From positions 124,001 to 188,000 of the forward strand of contig JBMNIP010000005.1 in assembly GCA_050951005.1 (NCBI GenBank): 64,000 nucleotides of DNA, written 5' to 3'. How positions within the stretch are numbered: position 1 is the first letter of the stretch; each line of letters opens with the position of its first letter. The notes beneath the pieces are model-generated. The model was not told the DNA's origin. It searched no databases and was given only the letters and a program-made list of their open reading frames with translations. Below, piece by piece: positions 51,227 to 60,699 of the stretch. The translations under genes and the position numbers were made by a program. Source of the DNA: UMGS1519 sp050951005 (GTDB lineage Bacteria > Actinomycetota > Coriobacteriia > Coriobacteriales > Eggerthellaceae).

Positions 51227-52990
51227 CTAGCCACGGCGCTCCTTGATCTCTGCCGTGATATCGGCGATGAATTCGTCAAGAGAACGCTGAATCGTCTCGT
51301 TCGAACGGTCGCGAACGCTGATATTCGCCGCTTCTTCTTCCTTCTGGCCCAGGATAAGCATATACGGCACCCTGTCGATGCCGCGCGCTTCGCGGATCTT
51401 GTATCCGATCTTCTCGTCGCGCTCATCAACCACCACGCGCACTCCGGCCGCCCTCAGACGGTCAGCCACGCTGTGGGCATAATCGCGGTGCTTCTCCGAT
51501 ACCGGCAGGACCTTCACCTGGCAGGGGGCCAACCACGTGGGGAATTTGCCTGCGTATTGCTCGGTGAGCATGCCGATGAAGCGCTCGAACGAGCCGAAAC
51601 CGGCACGATGGATCATGATCGGACGCTTCTTCGTACCGTCTTTATCGGTGTACTCGAGCTCGAAGTTCTGCGGAAGTTGAAAATCGAGCTGAATGGTACC
51701 GCACTGCCACGTACGGCCCAGGCAGTCCTGCAGGTGGAAGTCGATCTTCGGCCCATAGAAGGCCCCATCCCCCTCATTCAAGGTGTAATCGACGTCCATC
51801 GCCTTCAATGCGGCACGAAGGCCGTCTTCGGCAAGAGCCCAATCCTCGTCCGATCCCATCGAATCCTCGGGACGGGTCGACAGCTCCACCTTATAGGGGA
51901 ATCCGAATTGCTTGTAATACGAGGTAATAAGCTGTGCCGTCTCAACCACCAGGTCGGTGATCTGATCGGGCCGGACGAACAGATGGGCATCGTCCTGGGT
52001 GAACGCGCGCACGCGGAACAAGCCATGCAGGGCGCCTTTAAGCTCGTGGCGATGGTCCTTGCCGGCCTCGGCAAGTTTCAAGGGCAGGTCGCGATACGAG
52101 CGGGGCTTGCTTTTGTAGATAAGGCAGGCGCCTGGGCAGTTCATGGGTTTGACGGCGAATTCCTCGTCATCGATCGTCGTCGTGTACATGTTCTCTTTGT
52201 AATGGTCCCAATGACCGGAGGTCTCCCACAGGCTGCGGCTTAAGATAATCGGGGTATCCACCTGGTCGTAACCGTATTCTTCCTGCTTCTCTATCCAGTA
52301 TTGCATGAGCGAGTTCTTCAAGCGCATGCCGTTGGGCAGCCAGAAGGGGAATCCGGGCCCTTCATCGGCCATCATGAACAGCTCCATCTCCTTGCCGATC
52401 TTACGATGGTCGCGCTTTGCCGCCTCTTCGCGCATCTGCTCGTACGCCCTCAGGTCCTCCTTTGATTTGAACGCGATACCGTTGATGCGGGTCAGCATCT
52501 TGTTGTCCTTGTCGCCCTTCCAGTAGGCTCCCGAAACCGCCGTAAGCTTGAAGGCCTTGAGCGCTTTCGTGTAGCACAGGTGCGGACCGACGCACATATC
52601 GATGTATTCCCCCTGCTGGTAGAAGGTAATACGGGCATCTTCCGGCAGATCGCCGATGTGCTCGACCTTGTACTTCTCGTTCCGCTCCTCCATCAGCTTG
52701 ACGGCCTCGGTACGAGGCAGCTCGAAGACGGTGAATTTCAGGTTTTCCTTGCAGATCTTCTTCATCTCGGCTTCGATTGCCGAGAAATCCTCTTCGGATA
52801 CCTTCTGATCGCCGAAATCGATATCGTAGAAGAATCCGTTATCGGTAGCTGGCCCGTAGCCGAAGTCCGCCTGCGGATACAGGCGCTTGACCGCCTGCGC
52901 CATGATATGCGCTGCGGAATGGCGGATGACGTGAAGCTCCTGGTCCTCCGGGCATTCGTCGACATGGCCGTCGTTATACAATACCTTCAT
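51227..52990 (-). CDS. thrS: threonyl-tRNA synthetase lacking the TGS domain
   Basis: A 587-residue class II synthetase. Only about 25 residues precede the editing domain, which begins at IRHSAAHIMAQAVKRLYP (zinc-like HxxxH) and includes GYGPATDNGFFYD; the N-terminal TGS domain of most ThrRS is absent. The catalytic core has the zinc Cys in VKPMNCPGACLIY, GLFRVRAFTQDDAHLF (motif 2) and HRAGFGSFERFIGML (motif 3). The C-terminal anticodon domain starts near LAPCQVKVLPV. ATG 52990 has an AAGGGG site; the frame to 53035 adds no family sequence. Confidence 0.96.
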   Translation of the reverse strand: MKVLYNDGHVDECPEDQELHVIRHSAAHIMAQAVKRLYPQADFGYGPATDNGFFYDIDFGDQKVSEEDFSAIEAEMKKICKENLKFTVFELPRTEAVKLMEERNEKYKVEHIGDLPEDARITFYQQGEYIDMCVGPHLCYTKALKAFKLTAVSGAYWKGDKDNKMLTRINGIAFKSKEDLRAYEQMREEAAKRDHRKIGKEMELFMMADEGPGFPFWLPNGMRLKNSLMQYWIEKQEEYGYDQVDTPIILSRSLWETSGHWDHYKENMYTTTIDDEEFAVKPMNCPGACLIYKSKPRSYRDLPLKLAEAGKDHRHELKGALHGLFRVRAFTQDDAHLFVRPDQITDLVVETAQLITSYYKQFGFPYKVELSTRPEDSMGSDEDWALAEDGLRAALKAMDVDYTLNEGDGAFYGPKIDFHLQDCLGRTWQCGTIQLDFQLPQNFELEYTDKDGTKKRPIMIHRAGFGSFERFIGMLTEQYAGKFPTWLAPCQVKVLPVSEKHRDYAHSVADRLRAAGVRVVVDERDEKIGYKIREARGIDRVPYMLILGQKEEEAANISVRDRSNETIQRSLDEFIADITAEIKERRG

Positions 52991-53062
52991 TGTTTCCCCT
53001 TCTGAAATGGATAGGCAGAACAACCGCTGAGACACATCGGCCCCGGCGGGGATAGAAAACCC

Positions 53063-53626
53063 TTAGGATCGGGTGCTTCCGGTACTTTGAACAGTGCGCT
53101 CCTGGTGCGAAGCGTCATTTGTCGCTTGCTGCGGGGTTCCCTGGGAGGGACGCGGGCGCTGCTGACGAGCTCGGCGCTGTTGCGGACGGGGCTGCGCTCG
53201 ACCGACGGGGGCCGCACAGTAGGGGCAGATGTTCCAGGATGGATCCAAGGCCTTGCCGCAGCGCCGGCACAGGTTCTTCAAACGCTGATGGCAATTCGGG
53301 CATACGATGTAGTCATATTCCACCGGATAGCCGCAACGCGCACATTCGCCGTACTTCATCAATTCGCGTTGCTTGAGCGCCACCTCGAGCTCCTGCTCGT
53401 CATGGTCGATCTGCATCAGGGGTGGACGCAACAGCAGATAGGCGATGACGCCGATGATGGGGATCAGGGAGACGATGGTCCACACATACCATTTCGTTCC
53501 ACGCGAATAGGCATCGCGGGATACCCAGATGACGCAAAGAACGTAGAGCGCGATAAGCATTATCAGCGCCACCGTGAAGGTGGTCTGCAGCTCGGATGAC
53601 CAGAGCTGCCCCAAAAGCTCGCCCAT
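53063..53626 (-). CDS. membrane protein with double zinc ribbon
   Basis: A 187-residue protein with two membrane helices (about 16-35 and 46-66) separated by VSRDAYSRGTKWYVWT, an arrangement seen in PLDc_N-like modules. Two zinc ribbons follow in the cytoplasm (Cys 95/98 with 109/112; Cys 120/123 with 134/137), then a Pro/Gln/Arg-rich tail. The function is unknown; such double-zinc-ribbon membrane proteins are widespread in Actinomycetota. It is upstream of thrS on the same strand with a 72-base gap. Confidence 0.8.
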   Translation of the reverse strand: MGELLGQLWSSELQTTFTVALIMLIALYVLCVIWVSRDAYSRGTKWYVWTIVSLIPIIGVIAYLLLRPPLMQIDHDEQELEVALKQRELMKYGECARCGYPVEYDYIVCPNCHQRLKNLCRRCGKALDPSWNICPYCAAPVGRAQPRPQQRRARQQRPRPSQGTPQQATNDASHQERTVQSTGSTRS

Positions 53627-53707
53627 ATTACCTCGTTCCCCTTGGAATCACATTGAATCGTATCGGTTGCAAATCGTGTTTATTCTAGCAAACTGCCATA
53701 AAGCCTC

Positions 53708-53743
53708 AACTGCGGCGATCCGGCATACCGGATCGCCGCAGTT
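53708..53743 (-). terminator. long palindrome downstream of valS
   Basis: A 16-bp perfect stem with a CATA loop (arms begin AACTGCGG and end CCGCAGTT) lies 19 bases past the valS stop. No T run follows, so it may be a transcript-end hairpin or work with Rho. Confidence 0.65.
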
Positions 53744-53761
53744 CCATGACCGGCATTATGC

Positions 53762-56419
53762 CTAGGACAATTCTTCGAGCCGGGCCTTCGTCAAACGCAG
53801 CTTCTCGGAAGCCTCATCGAACTTCGCCTGGTCCTTTGCGATAATCTCAGGTTTTGCCTTCGCCAGATACCCAGGATTATGGAGCTTCTTATCCAGCTTC
53901 GCGACATCCTTCTCCAAGCCGGCGAGGGACTTGGTCAGCCGCGCGCGTTCGGCATCGAAATCTACCAGCCCCGAAAGGACCAGATATACTTCCCCTCCAG
54001 TGATCAAAGCGACGCTCGATTCTGCTGGTTTCTCAGCATCCTCGGAGATGACCAGCGAATCCAGATTGGCCATGTCGGTGACAAGCTCGCGCTGTTCCTC
54101 CAAAAGCGGCACATCGGCTGCACCGACCTTGACCAGGATCTGCATCGGCTTCTTAGGAGAGATGCCATGGCGCGCACGAACCGCCCGAACGCTCGACACC
54201 ACGTCGATAACCATGGCGATAGCTCGCTCGGAACCCTCGTCAAGGTATTTTGAAAGCGCCTGGGCATCCGGCCAGGGCGCGATCATCAGCGAATCTGCCT
54301 TGTCCTGAGCCGGCAACTCCTGGTATATCTCCTCGGTGACGAACGGCATGATCGGATGCAGCAGGCGCAGGGCGGTATCCAGCACGAAAACCAAGTTGCG
54401 CTGAGTGGCCTGACGCTCTTCGGGCGTACCCTGCAGGCGGATTTTCGAAAGCTCGATGTACCAATCGCAGAACTCGTTCCAGAAGAACGCATACAGCTCG
54501 CGCGTGATCTCGCCGAAGTTGAATTCAGAATAGGCGTCGTCCACATGGCGGACCAATTGGGCCAGACGAGAGAATATCCACTTGTCGGCCGGCGCAATCG
54601 GCTCGGGATCGCCTGGCACATAATCATCCAGATTCATCTGCACGAAACGCGCGGCATTGCGGATCTTATTCGAGAAGTTCCGGCTGCTTTCCAGCTTGGC
54701 TTCATTGAATTTCAGATCCTGGGCACCCGTCACCTGCATCAGCAAGCCGAAGCGCATGCCGTCGGCACCGTAATCCTTCATCAGCTTCAGCGGGTCGACG
54801 CCGTTGCCGCGGCTCTTGCTCATGGGCTTGCCGTCGGCTCCCATAACCGTCGGATAGATGATCACGTGCTCGAAGGGTATGGCACCGATGCAGTATTCGC
54901 TGGCCATGACCATTCGAGCTACCCACAGTCCCATGATGTCCCGAGCGGTTGCCAGAACCTGTGTCGGATACGCGCGCTTCAGTTCGGGCGCGTCCGTTCC
55001 CTCCTTGGTCCAACCCATCGTGGCGAACGGCCACAGCTGGCTCGAGAACCAGGTATCGAGCACGTCCTCGTCTTGGCGGACGGGATGGCCGCAGTTCGGA
55101 CAGACGGCAACGTCGTCTACACTGGCATCTTCCCAACCGCACGAATCGCAGTAGAACATCGGGATGCGATGGCCCCACCACAGCTGGCGGCTGATGCACC
55201 AGTCCTTAAGGTTGTCGAGCCAATCAAGATAAACCTGGCTCCAGCGGGCGGGATGGAATTGGATCTCGCCGGACTCGACGGCCTGCTTGGCCGGTCCCTT
55301 CAACCTATCGACCGCCACGAACCACTGCTCGGACTCCCATGGCTCAAGCTTTGTATGGCATCGGTAGCACGTCATAACCGAATGGTCATGCTCTTCGACC
55401 TTGTCGAGCAGGCCCAGGCTCTCGAATTCGGCAACGATGGCTTCGCGCGCCTCGTCGCGATCCATCCCGCTGAACTTGCCGTATCCGTCGACCACATGGG
55501 CGGTCTCGTCGAAGATGTTGATCTTCTCAAGCCCGTGTCGCTCCCCCATGCCCCAGTCGTTCGGATCGTGTGCAGGCGTCACCTTCACGAAGCCCGTGCC
55601 GAATCCGGCATCGACATAGTAATCCGAGAAAATAGGGATCTCTCGTCCGACAATCGGCAGCTTCACCTTTGCACCGACAAATTTCTGCTTGTCGGGATCC
55701 TTCGGCGAAACTGCCACGCCCGTGTCGCCGAGCATGGTCTCAGGACGCGTTGTGGCTACCACAATGTAATCCTGGCCGTCGACGGGCTCGACCAAGGGAT
55801 AACGGAGATGCCACAGGTGGCCCTGCTCCTCCACGTATTCCGCCTCGTCGTCGGCAATAGCGGTCGTGCAGTGCGGGCACCAGTTGACGATACGCTTGCC
55901 GCGGTAGATCAAGTCGTCGTGATACCATTCCACGAACAGCCGCCGGACCGCATCGATGTAATCCGGATCGAGTGTGAAGTGCTCATCGGAATAGTCGCAG
56001 CTGCAGCCCATACCCTTGATCTGCTCTACGATGGTCTTGCCGTACTGATCGCGCCAGCGATAGCAGGCTTCGATGAACTTCTCACGGCCGATTTCCAGGC
56101 GGCTGATTCCCTCTTCGGCCAGCTTCTTGTCGACCTTGGTCTGGGTGGCGATGCCGGCATGGTCGGTACCGAGGATCCAACGGGCCTGGTAACCCTGCAT
56201 GCGCGCCCGGCGGATGCAGGCATCCTGGATGGTGTCGTCGAGCGCATGGCCCATGTGCAGCATGCCGGTGATGTTCGGCGGAGGGATGACGATGGTGTAG
56301 GTATCCTTTGCATGAGGCCCGAAACCCGGCGTGCGCTTGAAATACCCCGCCTTGTTCCACTTGTCAAAAAGCGGTTTCTCATGTGCCGCAAAATCGAAGT
56401 CGATTGTCTTCTTCGCCAT
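53762..56419 (-). CDS. valS: valyl-tRNA synthetase
   Basis: An 885-residue class I synthetase with editing domain. The HIGH motif is ITGMLHMGHALDD and the KMSKS motif is GKPMSKSRGNG. The editing region has ATTRPETMLGDTGVAV. The zinc-like cysteine pairs CDSCG and CPNCG lie in the connective region, and the C-terminal coiled coil (SLAGLEKDVAKLDKKL) is typical of ValRS. ATG 56419 is chosen; the frame to 56476 overlaps a terminator hairpin. It is the last gene of tig-clpP-clpX-valS but is separated from clpX by that hairpin. Confidence 0.97.
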   Translation of the reverse strand: MAKKTIDFDFAAHEKPLFDKWNKAGYFKRTPGFGPHAKDTYTIVIPPPNITGMLHMGHALDDTIQDACIRRARMQGYQARWILGTDHAGIATQTKVDKKLAEEGISRLEIGREKFIEACYRWRDQYGKTIVEQIKGMGCSCDYSDEHFTLDPDYIDAVRRLFVEWYHDDLIYRGKRIVNWCPHCTTAIADDEAEYVEEQGHLWHLRYPLVEPVDGQDYIVVATTRPETMLGDTGVAVSPKDPDKQKFVGAKVKLPIVGREIPIFSDYYVDAGFGTGFVKVTPAHDPNDWGMGERHGLEKINIFDETAHVVDGYGKFSGMDRDEAREAIVAEFESLGLLDKVEEHDHSVMTCYRCHTKLEPWESEQWFVAVDRLKGPAKQAVESGEIQFHPARWSQVYLDWLDNLKDWCISRQLWWGHRIPMFYCDSCGWEDASVDDVAVCPNCGHPVRQDEDVLDTWFSSQLWPFATMGWTKEGTDAPELKRAYPTQVLATARDIMGLWVARMVMASEYCIGAIPFEHVIIYPTVMGADGKPMSKSRGNGVDPLKLMKDYGADGMRFGLLMQVTGAQDLKFNEAKLESSRNFSNKIRNAARFVQMNLDDYVPGDPEPIAPADKWIFSRLAQLVRHVDDAYSEFNFGEITRELYAFFWNEFCDWYIELSKIRLQGTPEERQATQRNLVFVLDTALRLLHPIMPFVTEEIYQELPAQDKADSLMIAPWPDAQALSKYLDEGSERAIAMVIDVVSSVRAVRARHGISPKKPMQILVKVGAADVPLLEEQRELVTDMANLDSLVISEDAEKPAESSVALITGGEVYLVLSGLVDFDAERARLTKSLAGLEKDVAKLDKKLHNPGYLAKAKPEIIAKDQAKFDEASEKLRLTKARLEELS

Positions 56420-56440
56420 CTTCGTTCTTTCTTCTTCATA

Positions 56441-56490
56441 ACAAAGGGAGGTTCCCCAGCACCGGCTCGGGCGCACGCAGAACCTCCCTT
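56441..56490 (-). terminator. terminator between clpX and valS
   Basis: A 10-bp perfect stem (AAGGGAGGTT/AACCTCCCTT) with a 27-base loop is followed by TGTT on the minus strand, making a T-rich end. It lies nine bases past the clpX stop and 25 bases before valS. Confidence 0.7.
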
Positions 56491-56498
56491 AGCCCCTG

Positions 56499-57899
56499 CT
56501 ATGCGGAATGGGGCGCTTCTACATCATCGCCGGACACCGATTCAATGAGCGCCGGCTCGACCGCCTGGTCGGGAGCATCGGACTCTTCAACCGGCTCAAT
56601 TTCGGGAACCGTCCCGTTCTTCACGTTCTCTGCCGTCACAACGACGCGCGTCTCCTCGTCATGCTCGGGAAGGTCGTACATCACGTCCAGAAGGATCCGC
56701 TCGCAGATAGAGCGCAATCCACGTGCGCCGGTACCGCGTTCCACGGCCTCATCGGCGATGGCATTGAGGGCCTCCGGCTCGAATACTAAAGTCGAGTGCT
56801 CGAATTCAAACATCTTCTTGTATTGCTTGACGAGGGCGTTCTTGGGCTCGGTGAGAATGTGCACCAGGTCTTCGCGCGTCAGTTCGTCCAACGTACGGAT
56901 AACCGGGATGCGGCCCACGAACTCGGGAATCATCCCGAACTTGTTCAGATCTTCGGGAAGGACCTGTTTCAGCAGCTCCGCCTCGCGCTTTTTCTGGGTT
57001 TCGGGCATCTCGGAATTGAATCCGATGGCCTTCTTGCCCACGCGCTCTGCAATGATGTCGGAAAGCCCAACGAAAGCGCCGCCTAAGATGAACAGGATGT
57101 TCTTCGTATTGATGTGGATGAGCTCCTGTTGCGGATGCTTCCGCCCGCCTTGCGGCGGGACGCTGGCCTCGCACCCCTCGACGATTTTGAGGAGCGCCTG
57201 CTGCACGCCTTCGCCGGAGACATCGCGGGTGATGGAAAGGTTCTCCGCCTTGCGGGCAATCTTGTCGATCTCGTCGATGTAAATGATCCCAATCTCCGCT
57301 CTCGGGATATCGAAATCGGCTGCGGTAATCAGCTTCAGCAGGATGTTCTCCACATCCTCGCCGACATATCCCGCCTCGGTGAGCGTCGTCGCGTCGGCAA
57401 TGGCGAAGGGGACCTGCAAAGTCCGGGCAAGCGTCTCGGCGAGAAGCGTCTTGCCGGATCCGGTCGGGCCGAGCAGCAGGATGTTGCTCTTCGCGATCTC
57501 AACATCGTCATCCTGGGCATCCTGGCCCATAGAGATTCGTTTGTAGTGGTTGTAGACGGATACGGAAAGCGCCCGCTTGGCATCATCCTGGCCCACCACA
57601 TATTCGGAGAGCTTGTCGTAAATCTCGCGCGGTGAGGGAAGGCGGTCGAGCACCGAAGCCGGCTCCTCTTCGTTCACGTCCACTGAATGGATTGCCCCGG
57701 CTGCCTGGACAGTCTCGGGCTGGCGCATACGGGCATCCTGCATGATAGCGTCTGAGCAGATGGAGATGCACTCATCGCACAGGTATATCCCGTTAGGCCC
57801 TGCAATCATGGAATTGACCTGGTCGGGGGTTTTCCCGCAGAGACTGCAGAAAATCTCCCCCTCCCCAGTCATATGTCCGTCATGTCCGTTTCTGGGCAT
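56499..57899 (-). CDS. clpX: Clp protease ATP-binding subunit ClpX
   Basis: A 466-residue AAA+ unfoldase that feeds substrates to ClpP. The N-terminal zinc domain has CSLCGK and CDECISIC (Cys 18, 21, 41, 44). Walker A is GPTGSGKTLLAETLA, Walker B IIYIDEIDKI, and the ClpP-binding loop is IGFNSE, where the common form is IGF. Pore loop GYVGED is present. A roughly 50-residue acidic tail ends the protein. The start is ATG 57899 with AAGGA; a TTG at 57905 is an unneeded alternative. It follows clpP by 28 bases. Confidence 0.97.
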   Translation of the reverse strand: MPRNGHDGHMTGEGEIFCSLCGKTPDQVNSMIAGPNGIYLCDECISICSDAIMQDARMRQPETVQAAGAIHSVDVNEEEPASVLDRLPSPREIYDKLSEYVVGQDDAKRALSVSVYNHYKRISMGQDAQDDDVEIAKSNILLLGPTGSGKTLLAETLARTLQVPFAIADATTLTEAGYVGEDVENILLKLITAADFDIPRAEIGIIYIDEIDKIARKAENLSITRDVSGEGVQQALLKIVEGCEASVPPQGGRKHPQQELIHINTKNILFILGGAFVGLSDIIAERVGKKAIGFNSEMPETQKKREAELLKQVLPEDLNKFGMIPEFVGRIPVIRTLDELTREDLVHILTEPKNALVKQYKKMFEFEHSTLVFEPEALNAIADEAVERGTGARGLRSICERILLDVMYDLPEHDEETRVVVTAENVKNGTVPEIEPVEESDAPDQAVEPALIESVSGDDVEAPHSA

Positions 57900-57927
57900 T
57901 ATCAATCCTTAGGTCAGCGATGATGCG

Positions 57928-58545
57928 CTACTCGGCTTTGGACATGAGCTCGCGCGTGGAGATAACCTTGTCCACGAGGCCGTATTCCAAGGCCTCTTCT
58001 GCGGACATGTAATTGTCACGCTCGGTATCGCGCTGGATGGCTTCCAACGACTGACCGGTGTTGTCTGCCAGGATGCGGTTCATCTGGGCGCGGGTCTTCT
58101 TCATGAAGTCGGCAACGATCTGAATTTCGGTTTGCTGGCCCTGCGCACCGCCGGAAGGCTGGTGGATAAGGACCATGGAGTTCGGCAGGCAATAGCGCTT
58201 GCCCTTCGTTCCGCTTGAAAGCAGGACTGCAGCCATCGAAGCACAGCATCCCAGGCAGATGGTGGAAACATCGCACTTGATGAAGTTCATGGTATCCAAG
58301 ATAGCTAAGCCGGCCGTAACGGATCCTCCCGGGCTGTTGATGTAGAGCGAGATGTCCTTGTCGGGATCCGCCGATTCCAGATGCAGCAGCTGTGCTACCA
58401 CCGAGTTCGCGACGTTGTCGTCGATCTGCTCGCCCAAGAAGACGATACGATCGTTGAGCAGTCGCGAATAGATATCATAGCTGCGCTCGCCTCTTGGCGA
58501 CTGTTCGATGACATACGGAATGAGAGCATTCTGCGCACGTTCCAT
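57928..58545 (-). CDS. clpP: ATP-dependent Clp protease proteolytic subunit
   Basis: A 205-residue serine peptidase. The catalytic triad is Ser 103 in GCCASMAAVLL, His 128 in VLIHQPSGG and Asp 177 in ERDNYMSAEEA. The N-terminal stretch with IPYVIEQSPRGERSYDIYSR is normal, so the full gene is present. It lies between tig and clpX, the usual order for the protein quality-control operon. Confidence 0.98.
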   Translation of the reverse strand: MERAQNALIPYVIEQSPRGERSYDIYSRLLNDRIVFLGEQIDDNVANSVVAQLLHLESADPDKDISLYINSPGGSVTAGLAILDTMNFIKCDVSTICLGCCASMAAVLLSSGTKGKRYCLPNSMVLIHQPSGGAQGQQTEIQIVADFMKKTRAQMNRILADNTGQSLEAIQRDTERDNYMSAEEALEYGLVDKVISTRELMSKAE

Positions 58546-58557
58546 ACTGACCTCCTA

Positions 58558-58592
58558 AATTCCCGGCAGGCTCCCGAATTGGGAGCCTGCCG
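58558..58592 (-). terminator. terminator between tig and clpP
   Basis: A 12-bp perfect stem (CGGCAGGCTCCC/GGGAGCCTGCCG) with a 5-base loop is followed by GGGAATTTAGG on the minus strand. The T run is poor, so it may only reduce read-through into clpP. Confidence 0.6.
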
Positions 58593-58687
58593 ACTAGCAA
58601 ATTCATTTGCACATTATGAACGTATCTGGAGCTGATTTGGGCACATTTAAAGAATGCGCTGCAAAAACAGAAAGTATTGCGAGCAAC

Positions 58688-60292
58688 CTACTTATTCAGC
58701 TCCGCATAGAGGGCGTCGACGATCTCTGCCTTCTTCATGCCTTCGACGTCGACCTTCAGCTCGGCGGCCTTATCGCGCAACTCTGCAACCTTCATCTTGT
58801 TCAGTTCGGTCTTGGTGACCTTCTTGGCGGGAGCGGCCTTGCCCTTCTTGGAACCTTCCTTTGCCGCAGGTTTCTTGGCAGCAGGCGTCTTCTTGGCGGA
58901 CTTGCCGCCCTTCTTGCTGTCCGCCTTGGCATCGGCCTTTTCCTCCTCGGCGTTCTTCGCGGCAAACTCCTTTGCCGTCACGGTATTGACGATAGCCTCT
59001 TCCATGATGCGGTCGACCGCCTCGGCACGCATGATGCTCTGGCGCAGCAGGCGGATACGGCCTTCCTTGACCCACTCGGCCTTCAGCGCCTCGGGATCCT
59101 CGTTGCCGCTGTTCTTGAACTCCTCGTCGATCATCTCGTCGGTGACTTCCATCTTGAAGTGGCGCGCGTAGGCATCGATTGCCAGATTCTGGGTTACCAC
59201 ATCGACAGCCTGCTTCTTCACATCCTCCTGGAACTGCTCATTGGTCAGATCGCGCTGATGCAGATACTGGTCGTAGGTAATCTTCTGTTGCTGGAGCTGC
59301 TGGAAGAACCCTTGGAGCAGCGTGCGGCGCTCGTCGTCGCACATAGCCTGCGGGGCCTCGCCCTGAAGACGCTTGCCCAGCTCGCGCAGGCAGGCATTCT
59401 CCTTCATGCGGTCCATGTACTCCTGGCGCTCGTGCTGCATGTCGTCGCGCGTGCGGTTGCGCATGTCCTCGAGGCTCTTGAAGCCCGCCTTCTCGGTGGC
59501 AAACTCCTCGGTAAGCTCCGGGAGCACCTTGGTCTTCACGGCGTTGACGGTAACGTCGAACGTCAGATGCTCTGGGTTGCCGTCGAGGGCGCGGGTCAGC
59601 AGCGAACCGTTCATGCTCTCGGAAAGGTCGCAGTCGATGACTTTGTGGTCGCCGGTCTTGAGCTTTGCCAGCTCCTCGTCCAAAGTCTGGGGATACAGGC
59701 CCATGCCGATTTCGTACAGACGGTTCTCGGTGCTGAGAACATTGACCGGGTTGCCTTTATCGTCGGTGACAGACATGGTCAGCTCGGCAACGCCGCGATC
59801 GCCGATTACCTGGTCGGCAGGCGCATCCTCCAAGTCGTAATAGTATTCGCGCATGGCATCCAAGCGCTCTTCGACGTCCTCGTCGGTCGGGACGTCGCTC
59901 ATCAAATCGATTTCAACCGGATCATAGCTGGACAGTTCCAGTTTGGGTTCCAGGGTCAGTTTCGCGGAGAAGTCGAAATCCTTCCCCTCTTCGACCATGG
60001 CATCTTCATTTTCGAATTCGGGATCCTCGATGGCAATCAGGTCCTCGGCATCCAGAGCCAGGGGGTAGTTGTCGTTGACCGCCTCCTCGGTGACCGTTGC
60101 CAATACGGCCTCGCGGCCAACGAAGTTATCGACGACGGGGCGCGGAGCCTTGCCGGGACGGAAGCCAGGGAACTTGTACTTCTTGGCAAAATCCTTGTAG
60201 GTCTTGCCGATACGCCGGTCGATCTCCTCCTTTTCTACGGTGACCGTCAGACGTACCTGATCGCCTTCCAAGGCTTCAACATTCGTCTTCAC
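58688..60292 (-). CDS. tig: trigger factor with C-terminal SAP-like extension
   Basis: A 534-residue ribosome-bound chaperone and peptidyl-prolyl isomerase. The ribosome-binding signature is PGFRPGKAPRPVV. A divergent FKBP-like domain follows at about 140-240 (DQVIGDRGVAELTMSV), then the helical arms. After about residue 447 there is an added tail: a Lys/Ala/Pro-rich linker and, from about 495, MKVAELRDKAAELKVDVEG with AEIVDALYAEL, which looks like a SAP or Rho-N helix pair that often binds nucleic acid. The tail is not part of the usual 430-450-residue protein. tRNA-Leu lies 43 bases upstream with no terminator between. Confidence 0.93.
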   Translation of the reverse strand: MKTNVEALEGDQVRLTVTVEKEEIDRRIGKTYKDFAKKYKFPGFRPGKAPRPVVDNFVGREAVLATVTEEAVNDNYPLALDAEDLIAIEDPEFENEDAMVEEGKDFDFSAKLTLEPKLELSSYDPVEIDLMSDVPTDEDVEERLDAMREYYYDLEDAPADQVIGDRGVAELTMSVTDDKGNPVNVLSTENRLYEIGMGLYPQTLDEELAKLKTGDHKVIDCDLSESMNGSLLTRALDGNPEHLTFDVTVNAVKTKVLPELTEEFATEKAGFKSLEDMRNRTRDDMQHERQEYMDRMKENACLRELGKRLQGEAPQAMCDDERRTLLQGFFQQLQQQKITYDQYLHQRDLTNEQFQEDVKKQAVDVVTQNLAIDAYARHFKMEVTDEMIDEEFKNSGNEDPEALKAEWVKEGRIRLLRQSIMRAEAVDRIMEEAIVNTVTAKEFAAKNAEEEKADAKADSKKGGKSAKKTPAAKKPAAKEGSKKGKAAPAKKVTKTELNKMKVAELRDKAAELKVDVEGMKKAEIVDALYAELNK

Positions 60293-60335
60293 AGACTTCC
60301 TCCATCTATTATCGTATCCGGTACCCTGCTCATCG

Positions 60336-60419
60336 TGGTGCGGGTGAAAGGACTTGAACCTTCACGGTAATACCACCAGAACCTAAATCTGGCGCGTCTG
60401 CCAATTCCGCCACACCCGC
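60336..60419 (-). tRNA. tRNA-Leu(TAG)
   Basis: The acceptor stem is GCGGGTG/CACCCGC with discriminator A and encoded CCA. The anticodon loop TTTAGGT gives TAG between CCAGA/TCTGG stems, and the long variable arm of a class II tRNA is present. It shares a transcript direction with tig, 43 bases away. Confidence 0.97.
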
Positions 60420-60699
60420 ACGTATGATTGCATACGTAGCCATGAACCTCATGGGAACGCAAGCACATATCATAGCAAAAAATGCACGTTTCAGAAACGT
60501 ACGGGAAAACTTCACGGTAATGATGATTCGTCACGGTCAGCAGAGAAGCAGGAACCAAGACGGCAGGGATTGGCCCGACAGGCATGGAACATCCCTGGAT
60601 TTTCCCTAAAGCAGCTCGAAAACAGCGAGGCTCAGCGCATCATAGGTTCTCGTGCTATCGAAATGCAATTCTGCCGAAACACATGAGGAACCATCTGCT
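60420..60699. other. intergenic region between tRNA-Leu and DEAD-box helicase
   Basis: The 280 bases between the divergent genes hold a minus-strand TATGAT box (about 60472-60477) that may be the tRNA-Leu -10 element, with a poor -35. The helicase side holds in-frame codons from 60652 without a ribosome site. I see no small gene in it. Confidence 0.4.

Noticed and set aside
54356..56548. 730-codon plus-strand open frame
   Set aside because: It is antisense to valS, whose motifs are unambiguous. Long antisense frames are expected at this GC content and codon bias.
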